NCBI GenBank assembly: GCA_934292955.1
Contig: CAKQXZ010000006.1
Location: 1-55,091 of the forward strand
Source of the DNA: an uncultured Clostridia bacterium
GTDB lineage: Bacteria > Bacillota_A > Clostridia > Christensenellales > Borkfalkiaceae
Length of the DNA: 55,091 bases
Direction: 5' to 3'
The notes beneath the pieces were generated by a model. That model did no database searches, was not told the origin of the DNA, and saw only the letters and a program-made list of their open reading frames with translations. Below, one piece after another: positions 24,761-34,427 of this stretch. Positions within the stretch are counted from its first letter, which is position 1, and each line of letters opens with the position of its first letter. The position numbers and the translations under genes were made by a program.

Positions 24761-25519
24761 TTATTCGTTTGTTTCGTTGTTTACTTCATCGTTTTTTGTC
24801 GTGTCGTTTTCGTCTTCGCCGTCGGTTTCATTTTCGTTATCCGCGGTTTTGTTTTCGTCTTCCGAAAAATCGTCATCTTCGATTTCTTCTATATTTTCAA
24901 CGTCGAATAATTCTTCGGTTATATCGTCGGATAAATCGGCAAAAACTTCTTCGTCGGTCATATCGTCCGAAACTTCTGAAACATCGGTTTGTCCGGCAGC
25001 AGTCGCATCGTCGGGAAAAACGGTTTTTTCTATTACGTCGTATAAAGCGTCCGCATCGGTAAGCCCTTTAAGCACGAGTTTTTCTTCGCCGTACTTAATA
25101 ACGATTTTATTCTTCGTTAAAGTTATTGCCGTAACGTCCGAAAGATCGAGATAGGTTACGTTAACCGGTTTAACGCCGCTGACAACGGCAATGCGTTTAT
25201 TCGTAACGGCGTACCATTTTTCGCCGATGGGCGACAGGCGTTTAAGAATGAAAAGCATCCAAACGGCAAACGGCACGATATGAATAATAACGCTCGGTAT
25301 CAAAATGAAAAGATAACTTTGCGGCAACGTAGGCACATATTCGCGCACCTTAGACATTACGCCTATAAAAAAGCAGTCGGCTGCAATGCAGAAAAGCCAC
25401 AGCAAAAAGCAGACAGCCATTTCCACAAAAATGCCGTTACCCTTTTCGGCGCGCTGTTTTGCAAGCACCTTTTCGTCCTTTTGCAAAAAAGGCGCAAAAT
25501 TCATTTTTTTCTTTTCCAT
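24761..25519 (-). CDS. Membrane protein with bacterial PH-like domain and acidic tail
   Basis: 252 residues. Two membrane helices (~30-55 and ~66-93) are followed by a bacterial PH-like domain (~98-167) recognised by KWYAVTNKRIAVVSG, then VTYLDLSDVTAITL, the pattern of YdbS/YdbT-type bPH2 proteins. The last ~80 residues are extremely acidic (Asp/Glu/Asn/Thr) and probably disordered. The function of such proteins is not established. A GGGGG purine tract precedes the ATG. Confidence 0.78.
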   Translation of the reverse strand: MEKKKMNFAPFLQKDEKVLAKQRAEKGNGIFVEMAVCFLLWLFCIAADCFFIGVMSKVREYVPTLPQSYLFILIPSVIIHIVPFAVWMLFILKRLSPIGEKWYAVTNKRIAVVSGVKPVNVTYLDLSDVTAITLTKNKIVIKYGEEKLVLKGLTDADALYDVIEKTVFPDDATAAGQTDVSEVSDDMTDEEVFADLSDDITEELFDVENIEEIEDDDFSEDENKTADNENETDGEDENDTTKNDEVNNETNE

Positions 25520-25529
25520 AAAATTCCCC

Positions 25530-25559
25530 CGCCGACTATTAAGTCGGTTATTATTAAAG
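25530..25559 (+). repeat. Dispersed hairpin repeat, diverged copy
   Basis: GCCGACTATTAAGTCGGTTA followed by TTATTAAAG; it matches the central AGTCGGTTAT part but the left arm has an extra T. It sits between two leftward genes. Confidence 0.45.
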
Positions 25560-25637
25560 TTTTATTTTCACGACATTTTTGTCGTTTTTTCTTTATACAT
25601 ACATCCGACGTTTTCGTCGGTTTTTATTACAGAAAAC

Positions 25638-26336
25638 TTACTCGCCGATGATATTTCTGATAATTTCGCCCGCAAGAGTAAGCCCCGCTACCGACGGCAC
25701 AAACGAAATACTTGCGGGAGTCTGCCGTTTATTGCTTTCTATTTCTAAAAGCGGCTTTCTCGGTTTTTCGGTGGAATAGACAACTTTCAAATGTTCGACT
25801 CCGCGTTTTTTAAGTTCTTTACGCATTACTTTTGCAAGCGGGCAATCGGTGGTTTTGCAAATATCGGAAACGGAAAAATTCTGATAAAGTTTGTTACCCG
25901 TCCCCATACAAGAAATTATCGGCACGCCTGCATTCTTGGAGTTGACCGCAAGAAGAATTTTTGACGTGACCGAATCTATACAATCGGCAACATAGTCGTA
26001 AGCGGATAAATCGAACTCGCCCATATTCGTTGCGTCGTAATAACAAGTGCGTTTATCGACGACTATATTTTCGTTTATATCGCGCACTCTTTCTTCGGCA
26101 AGATCGGTCTTGAATTTCCCCACCGTAGAACGCAACGCGAACAACTGTCTGTTTATGTTATGTGGGGCTATAACGTCGTTATCGCATAGTAGCAGTTTTC
26201 CGACGCCCGCCCTTGCGAGCGCTTCGACCACAAAAGAACCTACCCCGCCAAGCCCAAAAACGGCAACTGCGGAGCCTTGCAATTTATCAAATTTTTCCTG
26301 TCCGATAAGACTTATTTCACGAATAAAATTACTCAT
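25638..26336 (-). CDS. tcdA: tRNA threonylcarbamoyladenosine dehydratase (ThiF/E1 family)
   Basis: 232 residues. The ATP-binding GLGGVGSFVVEALARAG (~27-43) and the CDNDVIAPHNINRQ segment (~50-63) are classic for ThiF/MoeB-type adenylating enzymes. The N-terminal ISLIGQEKFDKLQ and overall size match TcdA, which cyclises t6A37 to ct6A in tRNAs. The start is set at the ATG before SNFIREIS; the ORF extends 28 codons further but into the recF end without a ribosome site. It follows recF by 37 bases. Confidence 0.9.
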   Translation of the reverse strand: MSNFIREISLIGQEKFDKLQGSAVAVFGLGGVGSFVVEALARAGVGKLLLCDNDVIAPHNINRQLFALRSTVGKFKTDLAEERVRDINENIVVDKRTCYYDATNMGEFDLSAYDYVADCIDSVTSKILLAVNSKNAGVPIISCMGTGNKLYQNFSVSDICKTTDCPLAKVMRKELKKRGVEHLKVVYSTEKPRKPLLEIESNKRQTPASISFVPSVAGLTLAGEIIRNIIGE

Positions 26337-26373
26337 AAAAATTTTGTATATACACACGCAAAAGCAATAACCG

Positions 26374-27456
26374 TCAGCCGACGACCGCGCCGCCGCGGAC
26401 AATAAATACTTTATCTGCATGCGGAACGATTTCGGCGTCGGTACAAGTAACGATGGTCTGCACCCCGTCGAGCATAGATAAAAGCCGTTCTTTTCTCGCG
26501 CTGTCGAGTTCGCTCATGGCGTCGTCTAAAATAAGCACGGGGTATTCGCCGAATTTCTGCTTAAACACGCCGAGCTCGCCTATTTTTAACGACAATGCGG
26601 CTGTTCTTTGCTGACCTTGCGAGCCGTAAACGCGCGCGTCGTAACCGTTTATTTTTATCTTTATATCGTCGCGGTGCGGTCCTGCCGTGGTGAAACCCGC
26701 TTCGATATCTTTTTCCATGTTTTTAAGATATTCCGCCTTAAGCGCGTCCTTAATATCCTGCAGGCTGCCCGAAAAGCCCGACTCCGAAAACACTTCGAGT
26801 TTTTCTTCGCCGCCCGTTATATCGGAATGCGCCTTTTCGCAAAGCGGTTTGATACGCCCGATAAATTCGTTTCTTGCAAAAACTATTTCCGCCGCGACCG
26901 CAGACAACTGCTCATCCCACACCGGAAGGGTCGAAAGCGCGAGTTCTTTATCGGGGTCTTTTAATAAAACGTTTCTCTGTTGCAGAATTTTGCGGTATTT
27001 CTGCAAAGCGTAAAAATACTTTCTGTCTGTCTGAGAAAGGGCAAGGTCCATAAATCTGCGCCGATCTTCGGGGCTTTCCTGCACGAGTTTTAACTGCTGC
27101 GGGTCAAACATAACCGAGTTGATATTGCCGAGCAGTTCACCCGTTTTCTGCACGGGAACGCCGTTTACGCAGATTTTTTTGCTTTCTTTATCAAAAAAAT
27201 CCACCGAAACGCTTACTTTTCCCAAGGAAGACCTTGCAAACGCTTCTATCCTTGCGGAATTTGCGTTTCTGTTTATAACCTGCTTATCTCTTGAAACGCG
27301 GGGCGACCAGCCGGTGCATAAATAGAAAATGGCTTCGGCTGCGTTGGTCTTGCCCTGAGCGTTGTTACCCGAAATGACGTTAACTCCGTCGACGAAGTCG
27401 AACGTTTCGCGCAGGTAATTTCTGTAGTTTGAAAGAATGAGTTTTTCGATAAACAT
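26374..27456 (-). CDS. recF: DNA replication and repair protein RecF
   Basis: 360-residue SMC-like ATPase loading RecA at gaps. Visible are Walker A GNNAQGKTN (~30-38), the ABC-type signature region around GSQGQQRTAALSLKIGEL, and Walker B LILDDAMSELD near the C-terminus. The start is taken as ATG 27456; a GTG two codons upstream is also possible and neither has a strong ribosome site. In most Firmicutes recF follows dnaN; here it is divergent from dnaA and dnaN is 25 kb away, part of the rearranged replication-gene order. Confidence 0.95.
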   Translation of the reverse strand: MFIEKLILSNYRNYLRETFDFVDGVNVISGNNAQGKTNAAEAIFYLCTGWSPRVSRDKQVINRNANSARIEAFARSSLGKVSVSVDFFDKESKKICVNGVPVQKTGELLGNINSVMFDPQQLKLVQESPEDRRRFMDLALSQTDRKYFYALQKYRKILQQRNVLLKDPDKELALSTLPVWDEQLSAVAAEIVFARNEFIGRIKPLCEKAHSDITGGEEKLEVFSESGFSGSLQDIKDALKAEYLKNMEKDIEAGFTTAGPHRDDIKIKINGYDARVYGSQGQQRTAALSLKIGELGVFKQKFGEYPVLILDDAMSELDSARKERLLSMLDGVQTIVTCTDAEIVPHADKVFIVRGGAVVG

Positions 27457-27626
27457 AGACACTATATTCTTGCTTTTTGAACGCCGTTATTATATAATGG
27501 AAGTAATCCGCCATCGCGCGGCGACAGCAACAACATGCAAACGAAGTACCGTTGCATTATTATACAAAAAAAAAACGGATAAGTCAATTACGCACGGTTA
27601 GTTTTTATATTTAGAAGGAATACGAG

Positions 27627-28967
27627 ATGGAAAATTACGAAATATTATGGAATAAAGCACTTGAAGTTCTTAAAAACCGCATGAGCAATGCGTCATATGC
27701 GACGTATATAGAAAGAATTAAACCCACCGACCTTATCGGAAGAAAAATCGTGCTTAACGTACCTGCCGAACTTTACGCCAAGGAAATATCTTCAAGGTTT
27801 CTCGAAAAAATTCTTCAGGCATTGGATCTTGCCGAAACAGGCGTGAACGCAATCAAACTGACCGTAGGAAATTCCGACGCAGATTACCTTAAGTCGGACG
27901 AGCAAGGCTCGTCGCTGCTCGAAAGTTCGACCGAAATCAACCCCAAATACACATTTGATTCTTTCGTTGTCGGCTCGTCTAATAAATTTTTGTATTCTGC
28001 GGCAAAAGCGGTTGCCGAAGACCCCGGCAAGAACTATAACCCGCTGTTTATATACGGCGGCACGGGCTTAGGCAAAACGCACATTATGCACGCGATTGCA
28101 AACTTCGTAAAATCACGCAATCCCGCGGCTGTCGTACTTTATGCGACTTGCGAAAAGTTTACCAACGACCTTATAACGATAATCCGTCAGGGTAAAGGCA
28201 CGTCGGCTGCGGCGCAGGAATTCCGCAGTCGTTACCGCAACGTGGACGTGCTTATCATAGACGACGTGCAGTTCCTTGCAAATAAGGAAGCCACGCAGGA
28301 AGAATTCTTCCACACGTTCAACGAACTTTATTCGCAGGATAAGCAGATTATTCTTTCCGCAGACTGCCACCCCGCAGAAATAGAACCCCTTTCGGAAAGA
28401 CTTAAAACGCGTTTCGAAGGCGGGCTTATGGCGCAGGTTCTGCCCCCCGATATCGAAACCAAAATCGCTATTTTACAGCGCAAAGCGGAAGAACGAAAAT
28501 ACATACTCAACAACGAAGTCGCAACCTATCTTGCCGAAAACGGCGGCGACGACGTAAGATCGCTCGAAGGCTTACTCAATAAAGTAATTTTTGCGTCCCT
28601 TCTTCACGAAGAACCCATCACTTTGTCGCTTGCGACCGAAGCGTTAAAACAAGCGGTATCCAGCGAAAACAAAGAAGTCATGACGACGGCGAACGTCATA
28701 AACATCGTCTGTCAGTTTTATAATATTTCGCAAGCCGACCTGCTCGGCAAAAAGAAAAACAAAGAATTGGTGCTGCCCCGTCAGATATGCATTTATCTGA
28801 TGACCGAACTTTTGTCGCTCCCGCTCGTCACTATAGGTCAGGCTATGGGCGGCAGAGACCACACCACCGTTATTCACGCACGCGATAAGATAAGCGATCT
28901 TATCCGCACCGATCCCGGCATCGCAACAGAAGTCGGCGATCTTAAAAATCTTATACTTAAAAAATGA
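27627..28967 (+). CDS. dnaA: Chromosomal replication initiator protein DnaA
   Basis: 446 residues. Domain I (~1-85), a short linker (~86-105), the AAA+ domain with Walker A GGTGLGKT (~144-151) and Walker B IIDDVQ, and domain IV with the DnaA signature GGRDHTTVIHARDKI that reads DnaA boxes. AGAAGGAA precedes the ATG. The 160 bases upstream contain no recognisable DnaA box, and the gene overlaps mnmG by four bases. It points towards the proposed origin at 53.5-53.9 kb and would be transcribed against the leftward fork, which is unusual for dnaA. Confidence 0.98.
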   Translation: MENYEILWNKALEVLKNRMSNASYATYIERIKPTDLIGRKIVLNVPAELYAKEISSRFLEKILQALDLAETGVNAIKLTVGNSDADYLKSDEQGSSLLESSTEINPKYTFDSFVVGSSNKFLYSAAKAVAEDPGKNYNPLFIYGGTGLGKTHIMHAIANFVKSRNPAAVVLYATCEKFTNDLITIIRQGKGTSAAAQEFRSRYRNVDVLIIDDVQFLANKEATQEEFFHTFNELYSQDKQIILSADCHPAEIEPLSERLKTRFEGGLMAQVLPPDIETKIAILQRKAEERKYILNNEVATYLAENGGDDVRSLEGLLNKVIFASLLHEEPITLSLATEALKQAVSSENKEVMTTANVINIVCQFYNISQADLLGKKKNKELVLPRQICIYLMTELLSLPLVTIGQAMGGRDHTTVIHARDKISDLIRTDPGIATEVGDLKNLILKK

Positions 28968-30823
28968 AAACTTCTTTCGTAAAAGGCGTTTACGACTCGG
29001 TCGTCGTCGGCGCGGGGCATGCGGGCTGCGAAGCCGCGCTCGCTCTTGCAAGGACGGGTTTTTCGGTCGCGCTCGTAACGCTTAATCTCGATAACATAGC
29101 CTTTATGGCGTGCAATCCGTCGATAGGCGGCACGGCAAAAGGACACTTAGTGCGTGAAATAGACGCGCTCGGCGGCGAAATGGGCATTGTTGCGGATAAA
29201 ACGATGATGCAGATTAAAATGCTCAATCGCGGAAAGGGCGCGGCCGTTCAGTCGCTCCGCGCGCAAGCCGATAAAAACCTGTATCACCGCACTATGAAAC
29301 AGGTGCTTGAAAATACCGAAAATCTGCATATCGTTCAGTGCGAAGTAAGCGAAATTCTTACCGAAAACGGAGCGGTCTGCGGCGTAAAAACCACTTTCGG
29401 CAGTATTCTTAAAGCAAAGACCGTAATACTTTGCACGGGCGTTTACTTAAACAGTACCGTACTTGCGGGCGAATGGTCGCAAAAAGCGGGCCCCGCCGGC
29501 TTTGCACCCGCAAACGAACTTACGGCAAGCCTTATAAATCTCGGCTTTACGGTTCGCCGTTTCAAAACGGGAACGCCTGCAAGAATAGATGGCAGAACTA
29601 TAGATTATTCTGTGCTTGAAATTCAGAACGGCGAAACGAACGTATACCCGTTCTCGTTTATGTCTCCGCAGGTGCCCGAAAAACAAACGCCGTGCTATCT
29701 TACCTACACCAATCAAAAAACGCACGAAATAATACGCAATAATCTCGACCGTTCGCCGCTGTATAACGGAATTATAACGGGTACAGGTCCGAGATACTGC
29801 CCGTCTATAGAAACCAAAGTAGAACGCTTTGCCGATAAAGACCGTCATCAGGTCTTTCTTGAACCCGAAGGCGGCGACACCGACGAAGTTTATGCGCAGG
29901 GCTTATCGACTTCGCTCCCGCATGACGTACAGGAAGAAATTTATCACTCTATAAAAGGGCTTGAGCATTGCGAAATTATGCGCTACGCCTACGCTATAGA
30001 GTACGATTGCATAGACAGTTTGCAGTTAACGCCCGCGCTCGAATTCAAAAAAATCAAGGGTCTGTTCTGCGCAGGTCAGATAAACGGCACGAGCGGATAC
30101 GAAGAAGCGGCAGCGCAAGGACTTATGGCAGGGCTTAACGCTTCGCTTGAAATGCGCGGCGAAAACCCGCTTATTTTACGGCGCGATCAGGCGTACATAG
30201 GCGTGCTTATAGACGACCTTGTAACCAAAGGTACAAACGAGCCTTACCGAATGATGACTTCGCGCGCGGAACACCGCATTTATCTGCGACAGGATAACGC
30301 CGACTTCCGCCTTACCGAAATCGGAAGAAACGCGGGGCTTGTCAAAGACGACAGATATGAAATTTTTCTTAAAAAGTGCGAACTTAAAGAAAAACTGTTC
30401 AAAGAACTCGAAGAACCGCACTCGCCTAAAGAAATAGAAAATATAATAGTAAGCCACGGCGGCAACCGCCCGCAGAACGCGTTTTCATTCAGGGCGCTGG
30501 TATCGCGCGGAATAACTCTTGAAGAAATTATGCGGGAGTTCAACGTTTTAGCCGATTACCCGTGGGATCTTCTTGAAAGCGCGGAAACCGAAATCAGATA
30601 TTCGGGCTATCTTGAAAAAGAAAACAAAGAGATAGAAAAAGCGGCAAAACTCGAAGAAAAACGACTGCCGCCCGATATCGATTATTTTTCGATAGAAGGT
30701 TTAAGGCTTGAAGCAAGGCAGAAACTCGATGCGGTACGCCCGCTCAATCTCGGTCAGGCAGGGCGTATTTCGGGAGTCAATCCCGCAGATATCGCTGTTT
30801 TAATGGTTCGCCTTAAAAAATAA
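28964..30823 (+). CDS. mnmG: tRNA uridine-5-carboxymethylaminomethyl modification enzyme MnmG
   Basis: 619-residue FAD-binding subunit of the MnmE-MnmG complex modifying U34 of certain tRNAs. Visible features are the Rossmann motif VVGAGHAGCEAA (~14-25), the FNPSIGG-type ACNPSIGGTAKGHL segment, GTGPRYCPSIE, and the C-terminal helical domain binding MnmE. Translationally coupled to dnaA by an ATGA overlap, an uncommon pairing; normally mnmE-mnmG-rsmG are neighbours, but rsmG is 23 kb away and mnmE is not in the window. Confidence 0.98.
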   Translation: MKTSFVKGVYDSVVVGAGHAGCEAALALARTGFSVALVTLNLDNIAFMACNPSIGGTAKGHLVREIDALGGEMGIVADKTMMQIKMLNRGKGAAVQSLRAQADKNLYHRTMKQVLENTENLHIVQCEVSEILTENGAVCGVKTTFGSILKAKTVILCTGVYLNSTVLAGEWSQKAGPAGFAPANELTASLINLGFTVRRFKTGTPARIDGRTIDYSVLEIQNGETNVYPFSFMSPQVPEKQTPCYLTYTNQKTHEIIRNNLDRSPLYNGIITGTGPRYCPSIETKVERFADKDRHQVFLEPEGGDTDEVYAQGLSTSLPHDVQEEIYHSIKGLEHCEIMRYAYAIEYDCIDSLQLTPALEFKKIKGLFCAGQINGTSGYEEAAAQGLMAGLNASLEMRGENPLILRRDQAYIGVLIDDLVTKGTNEPYRMMTSRAEHRIYLRQDNADFRLTEIGRNAGLVKDDRYEIFLKKCELKEKLFKELEEPHSPKEIENIIVSHGGNRPQNAFSFRALVSRGITLEEIMREFNVLADYPWDLLESAETEIRYSGYLEKENKEIEKAAKLEEKRLPPDIDYFSIEGLRLEARQKLDAVRPLNLGQAGRISGVNPADIAVLMVRLKK

Positions 30824-30881
30824 AAAACTTCGGTTCTCTCAAAAATCTTTTTATAGTTTTTGTATACTCACTCAATATATA

Positions 30882-30916
30882 AACCCCTTAACGAAAAAAG
30901 TTAAGGGGTTGTTTTT
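30882..30916 (+). terminator. Intrinsic terminator of dnaA-mnmG
   Basis: AACCCCTTAAC / GTTAAGGGGTT, perfect 11-bp stem with a seven-base A-rich loop, followed by GTTTTT. Confidence 0.95.
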
Positions 30917-30955
30917 ATAAATATGGGGCTATAAGTCGATTATCCGCGCTTTTTA
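30912..30955 (+). repeat. Dispersed hairpin repeat fused to a terminator tail
   Basis: TTTTTATAAATATGGGGCTA then TAAGTCGATTATCCGCGCTT and TTT. It begins in the mnmG terminator T-run, as in the copies at 3513 and 23614. It lies between convergent genes. Confidence 0.75.
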
Positions 30956-31018
30956 ATTACACAATTAAAGAACTCGTACTTATTGCTTTTGTATTATATA
31001 ATTACTGCATAAGAAAAA

Positions 31019-33259
31019 TTATAAATTATTCTCTTTAGATTTTCTTTTTCTTAATACCACGGCAGCCGACGCAAACATTGCTATAAGCAGATATTCTGCA
31101 CCGAAAACCGATGAGATACATCCCGAATTTTCGTTGGTACTTTCGGTGGGGTTGTCGGAACTTCCGCTCGAATCGGGTTCTTCTGCTCTTTCCGTATAAA
31201 TTGCGTTTACGGTTATGTCGCTGAAAGCGTACGTGACGTCCTCCCATTTTCCGTCATAACCTTTTTTTTCGGGCACTTCGGGAATATCGAAATTGAAATC
31301 TTCGATTGTATATTCAACCACTGTAATAATTTTATCGTCGGCAACATAAGTGATTTTATAAACGATCGGCGTATACACGGCATTGACGATTATATTTTCA
31401 CAGTCAAACGAATGCTGCGACCATGTACCGTTATAAAATTGTTTAGCGGGCACATTGGGTTCGATTATTTCTTCGTCATCCATTGTATAGGTCACGGTGG
31501 CGACTTTTTGTCCGTCGGCGAAATATTCTGCCGTATAAACAATCGCCGTATATTCTGCCTTAACGGTAATATTTTCCTGATTATTAAATACATAATCAGA
31601 CCATTTTGCCGTATAACCTTTTTTTGCGGGAACTACGGGATCTGTATATTCGCCGTCGGTGATTTTATATTCGCACGTTTCGACGACTTGTCCGTCTGCA
31701 ATATACGTCAACTTGTAGGTTATAGGAACATATCTGCCGTTTACTACTTGATTTTGCTTCTTTTCAAGAGTGAATTCATCCCACTTAACTTTGTAATGAG
31801 TCTTTTCGGGAATATTTGACGGAATAGTAAAATATTCTTCTGCACCTTCATAGTATTCGACAACAATATCATCAAAATCTTCAAATCTGAAAATAACGCT
31901 GTATTTTGCGACTTGGGGCTCTTCGCTTACTATATAGGTCAACGTAACTTCACTTTTATTGTTACTCGGATCGGTGGCGATAATTTTACAGATATGTGTA
32001 CCTGCGGTAAGCCTTCCTTTTTCGTCAAGCGCGCCATCCGACCAGATTCTTTCTATCGTAACAGCGCCAGAGTTATCGGTTGCCGTAACGGCATCGTCCA
32101 TCGGATATGCCCCTGCGACAACCTTGAATTCGGTTATCGGAGCGTTTATTACAGGAGGTTCGTCGTCTAAAGGAATAAGATCGAGATAAAAACTATCGAT
32201 ATATGCTATCGTTTTTGCATTGGTTCTTAACCAGAGAGTAAACTTTTCAAGTTTTCCGTTGGAACAAATTTTGTCTATTTGTTCAGACGAAAACTCTATA
32301 TCAACCCATTTATTCGTATTAGTTCCGATTACATAAGGCGTAAAAGCAGAAGTACTGCCTGTATTAAGAACGCGTAATGCGGGGTAACTGCCGGTATCCG
32401 CCGAAGTTTTGCAAACGTAAATTCTGAATTTTAACGAGCGGATTCGGGATCTGCTGATTTCATTTGCCGTAAAGTCAAAAGACATATCCGACGAACCTGT
32501 AGGCGTTAACCCTTCGATTTTAAGCATGTTGCTTGTACAATCGGTCGGCGCGCCGTATTTTTCGGCAACGTCTTTGGCTACTACGCCGAGCATGCATTTC
32601 CCCGAAACGTTTTTGCCTGCGTTGTTATTGTAGTTCACGTAAGTGAAAGAACCGTCGCCGAACGTTGCTGCTTTGTATAAAGATTTTATATATACTTCGC
32701 TGTACTGGTTCGTACCGTTGTCACCGAAATGCATCAGCATATCGCTCGAATTGTTTTTATCAAAATCGTAAGAAACGGTAAATTGTTCGTTTTCAATCGA
32801 ATATGTTAGAGTCAGTCGGATTTTTTCATCGACTGCTTCGGTTTTTAAGACCATTTCAACGTAATCATCAAAAGCCGAAACGTCGTTCTGTTGTGCTATA
32901 ACGTTACCGCGACCGAGTTTATCGCCAACAAAATTGCAGGTCAAAAATTTTACAACGTCATTTGCGTTACGATACAAATAGAAACCATAGCATCCAATAC
33001 CAATGGCGGATCTCACAATCTTTTCATGGTTCGGCATTTTCATGGCAAAAGACACGGTATCGCCCACATTCAGTTTTTTAGTTCCGTTCATAACGTATAG
33101 ATTGTAAAATTCAAGTTCTCCGCCGGGAGCGATAGTCGAAACTTCGGAAATATCATAAACAGAACCGCTTTCCGCATTAACGTTATGCGGAATTGCCGAA
33201 TAAAGCGAAATCAATGTTGCAAATACTGCCGTAAAAACAAGAATTATCTTTTTCATCAT
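31019..33259 (-). CDS. Surface protein with InlB-type repeats and C-terminal membrane anchor
   Basis: 746 residues with signal peptide (~1-29). Residues ~30-365 are two beta-sandwich-like regions with no family I can name; ~365-450 looks like an Ig/HYR-type domain (PPVINAP, VTATDNSG, GTHICKIIATD). Four ~57-63-residue repeats follow (~451-689), each with YxxxYxADGxxVxTxxY, a VPxKxGYxxxW turn and a terminal NAxYT strand, resembling InlB B-repeats/beta-grasp modules. The tail has a Ser/Asn/Thr-rich linker, an SGCISSVFG motif, one membrane helix and RKRK, so it is membrane-anchored without LPXTG. It starts four bases after the phosphatase lipoprotein gene, hence an operon. Confidence 0.85.
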   Translation of the reverse strand: MMKKIILVFTAVFATLISLYSAIPHNVNAESGSVYDISEVSTIAPGGELEFYNLYVMNGTKKLNVGDTVSFAMKMPNHEKIVRSAIGIGCYGFYLYRNANDVVKFLTCNFVGDKLGRGNVIAQQNDVSAFDDYVEMVLKTEAVDEKIRLTLTYSIENEQFTVSYDFDKNNSSDMLMHFGDNGTNQYSEVYIKSLYKAATFGDGSFTYVNYNNNAGKNVSGKCMLGVVAKDVAEKYGAPTDCTSNMLKIEGLTPTGSSDMSFDFTANEISRSRIRSLKFRIYVCKTSADTGSYPALRVLNTGSTSAFTPYVIGTNTNKWVDIEFSSEQIDKICSNGKLEKFTLWLRTNAKTIAYIDSFYLDLIPLDDEPPVINAPITEFKVVAGAYPMDDAVTATDNSGAVTIERIWSDGALDEKGRLTAGTHICKIIATDPSNNKSEVTLTYIVSEEPQVAKYSVIFRFEDFDDIVVEYYEGAEEYFTIPSNIPEKTHYKVKWDEFTLEKKQNQVVNGRYVPITYKLTYIADGQVVETCEYKITDGEYTDPVVPAKKGYTAKWSDYVFNNQENITVKAEYTAIVYTAEYFADGQKVATVTYTMDDEEIIEPNVPAKQFYNGTWSQHSFDCENIIVNAVYTPIVYKITYVADDKIITVVEYTIEDFNFDIPEVPEKKGYDGKWEDVTYAFSDITVNAIYTERAEEPDSSGSSDNPTESTNENSGCISSVFGAEYLLIAMFASAAVVLRKRKSKENNL

Positions 33260-33263
33260 AATA

Positions 33264-34427
33264 TTACCCCAACACTATTCTTTTTATAGCCGCAATCTCT
33301 TCTTCGGTTACTCCGAGAGAAATCGCATATGCGGCGGCTTGTTCGGAAAGCGTTTTATACTCGGGACACAGTTCGCTGAGAAAATAGCAAGTGTAGTCTA
33401 TCCAATCGGGACATTCCGTCTTATTGTCATACGTTGCGATGGATGAGAAATATGAAAGTTCGTACTCTTTTATTATCGCTTCCTTTTCTACGTCGCAAAT
33501 AGCGAGAATGAACATTGCAAGCGTGCCCGTGCGATCTCTTCCGATCTGGCAGTGAAATAAAATAGGATAGTTTTCTTCGTAAGCAAACACTTTAATTTCG
33601 TCGCGGAGCGCGTCTTTATATTCCTGAGTGCCGTTTATTCCGCTGGGTGCGCCTGTATAACATGGCGCATTTTTTACTATAAGGTTCACGTTCGAACCAA
33701 GAGGCGAAACGGCGGGAGCTTCGCCGCCGCGCAGATCCAGATCGGTTTTTATACCTAAACGCTTAGCCTCTTTTATTCCCTCTTCGGTAACCGAATCAAG
33801 GTTTGCCGAACGATAGATAAGTCCGAATTTAACAGATTTGTTTTCTGAGTTGCGTATTCCGCCTAAATCTCTTGAATTCGATACGCCGTCAAGAGTTATA
33901 GTTCTCACGTTACCTTTTGTATAGAATGAATATATTTTTGAAGTTTTTTCTTCGCCGTTTGTCAGATTCACCCTTACTTTCCAGAAATATCTTTTTCCCG
34001 GAATAAGATTTTCTACTTTTAAGGATTGTTTGGTCGTAAGAAATACTTCGGCATCTTCAAACGCCGGGTTATCGGCTATGAAGAGTTGATAATATCTTCC
34101 GTTTTCACAAACCCATTCGATTATAGGCGCGTTCATCATATAAATATCACCCATGCCGAAATATCCTTTTCTTACGCTGTAGCCTTTGGAATAATTTGCG
34201 TAATAATCGGCTATTTTGTCGTTATCAAGCGTCAGTTCGGCATTTTGCTCGGGTGATACGACGCGGATTATATCATCCGGCTCATCATTTATATTTGTTT
34301 GTCTGGAAACCGTTACCCCCTTTCTGCCGACTGAAGCACCTTTATTTTCCGAACAGGCGGAAAAACAAGAAATACTCAGGACAAACAGCAGAACGAAAGA
34401 AATCGTTTTTGAAAAAATTTTTTTCAT
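33264..34427 (-). CDS. Tyrosine/dual-specificity phosphatase lipoprotein
   Basis: 387 residues. Lipobox CFSAC (Cys25) predicts an exported, membrane-tethered protein. Residues ~50-172 form a fibronectin-like beta domain (PGKRYFWKVRVNLTNGEE). Residues ~175-385 are a phosphatase of the LMO1800/family-3 type: NSRDLGG (184-190), TDLDLRGGE, and the catalytic loop HCQIGRDRTG with Cys293 and Arg299. Secreted relatives in Listeria remove phosphate from phosphotyrosine or phosphoinositides. It is the first gene of a two-gene unit with the surface protein; the substrate is unknown. Confidence 0.88.
   Translation of the reverse strand: MKKIFSKTISFVLLFVLSISCFSACSENKGASVGRKGVTVSRQTNINDEPDDIIRVVSPEQNAELTLDNDKIADYYANYSKGYSVRKGYFGMGDIYMMNAPIIEWVCENGRYYQLFIADNPAFEDAEVFLTTKQSLKVENLIPGKRYFWKVRVNLTNGEEKTSKIYSFYTKGNVRTITLDGVSNSRDLGGIRNSENKSVKFGLIYRSANLDSVTEEGIKEAKRLGIKTDLDLRGGEAPAVSPLGSNVNLIVKNAPCYTGAPSGINGTQEYKDALRDEIKVFAYEENYPILFHCQIGRDRTGTLAMFILAICDVEKEAIIKEYELSYFSSIATYDNKTECPDWIDYTCYFLSELCPEYKTLSEQAAAYAISLGVTEEEIAAIKRIVLG

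Noticed and set aside
26164..26185. Repeat copy inside tcdA
   Set aside because: It encodes the conserved DNDVIAPHN motif of ThiF-family enzymes and lacks the GTCGA loop match, so coincidence is likelier.
27457..27626. Origin of replication at the dnaA-recF gap
   Set aside because: No DnaA-box-like sequence is present there, unlike the dnaN-rsmG gap.
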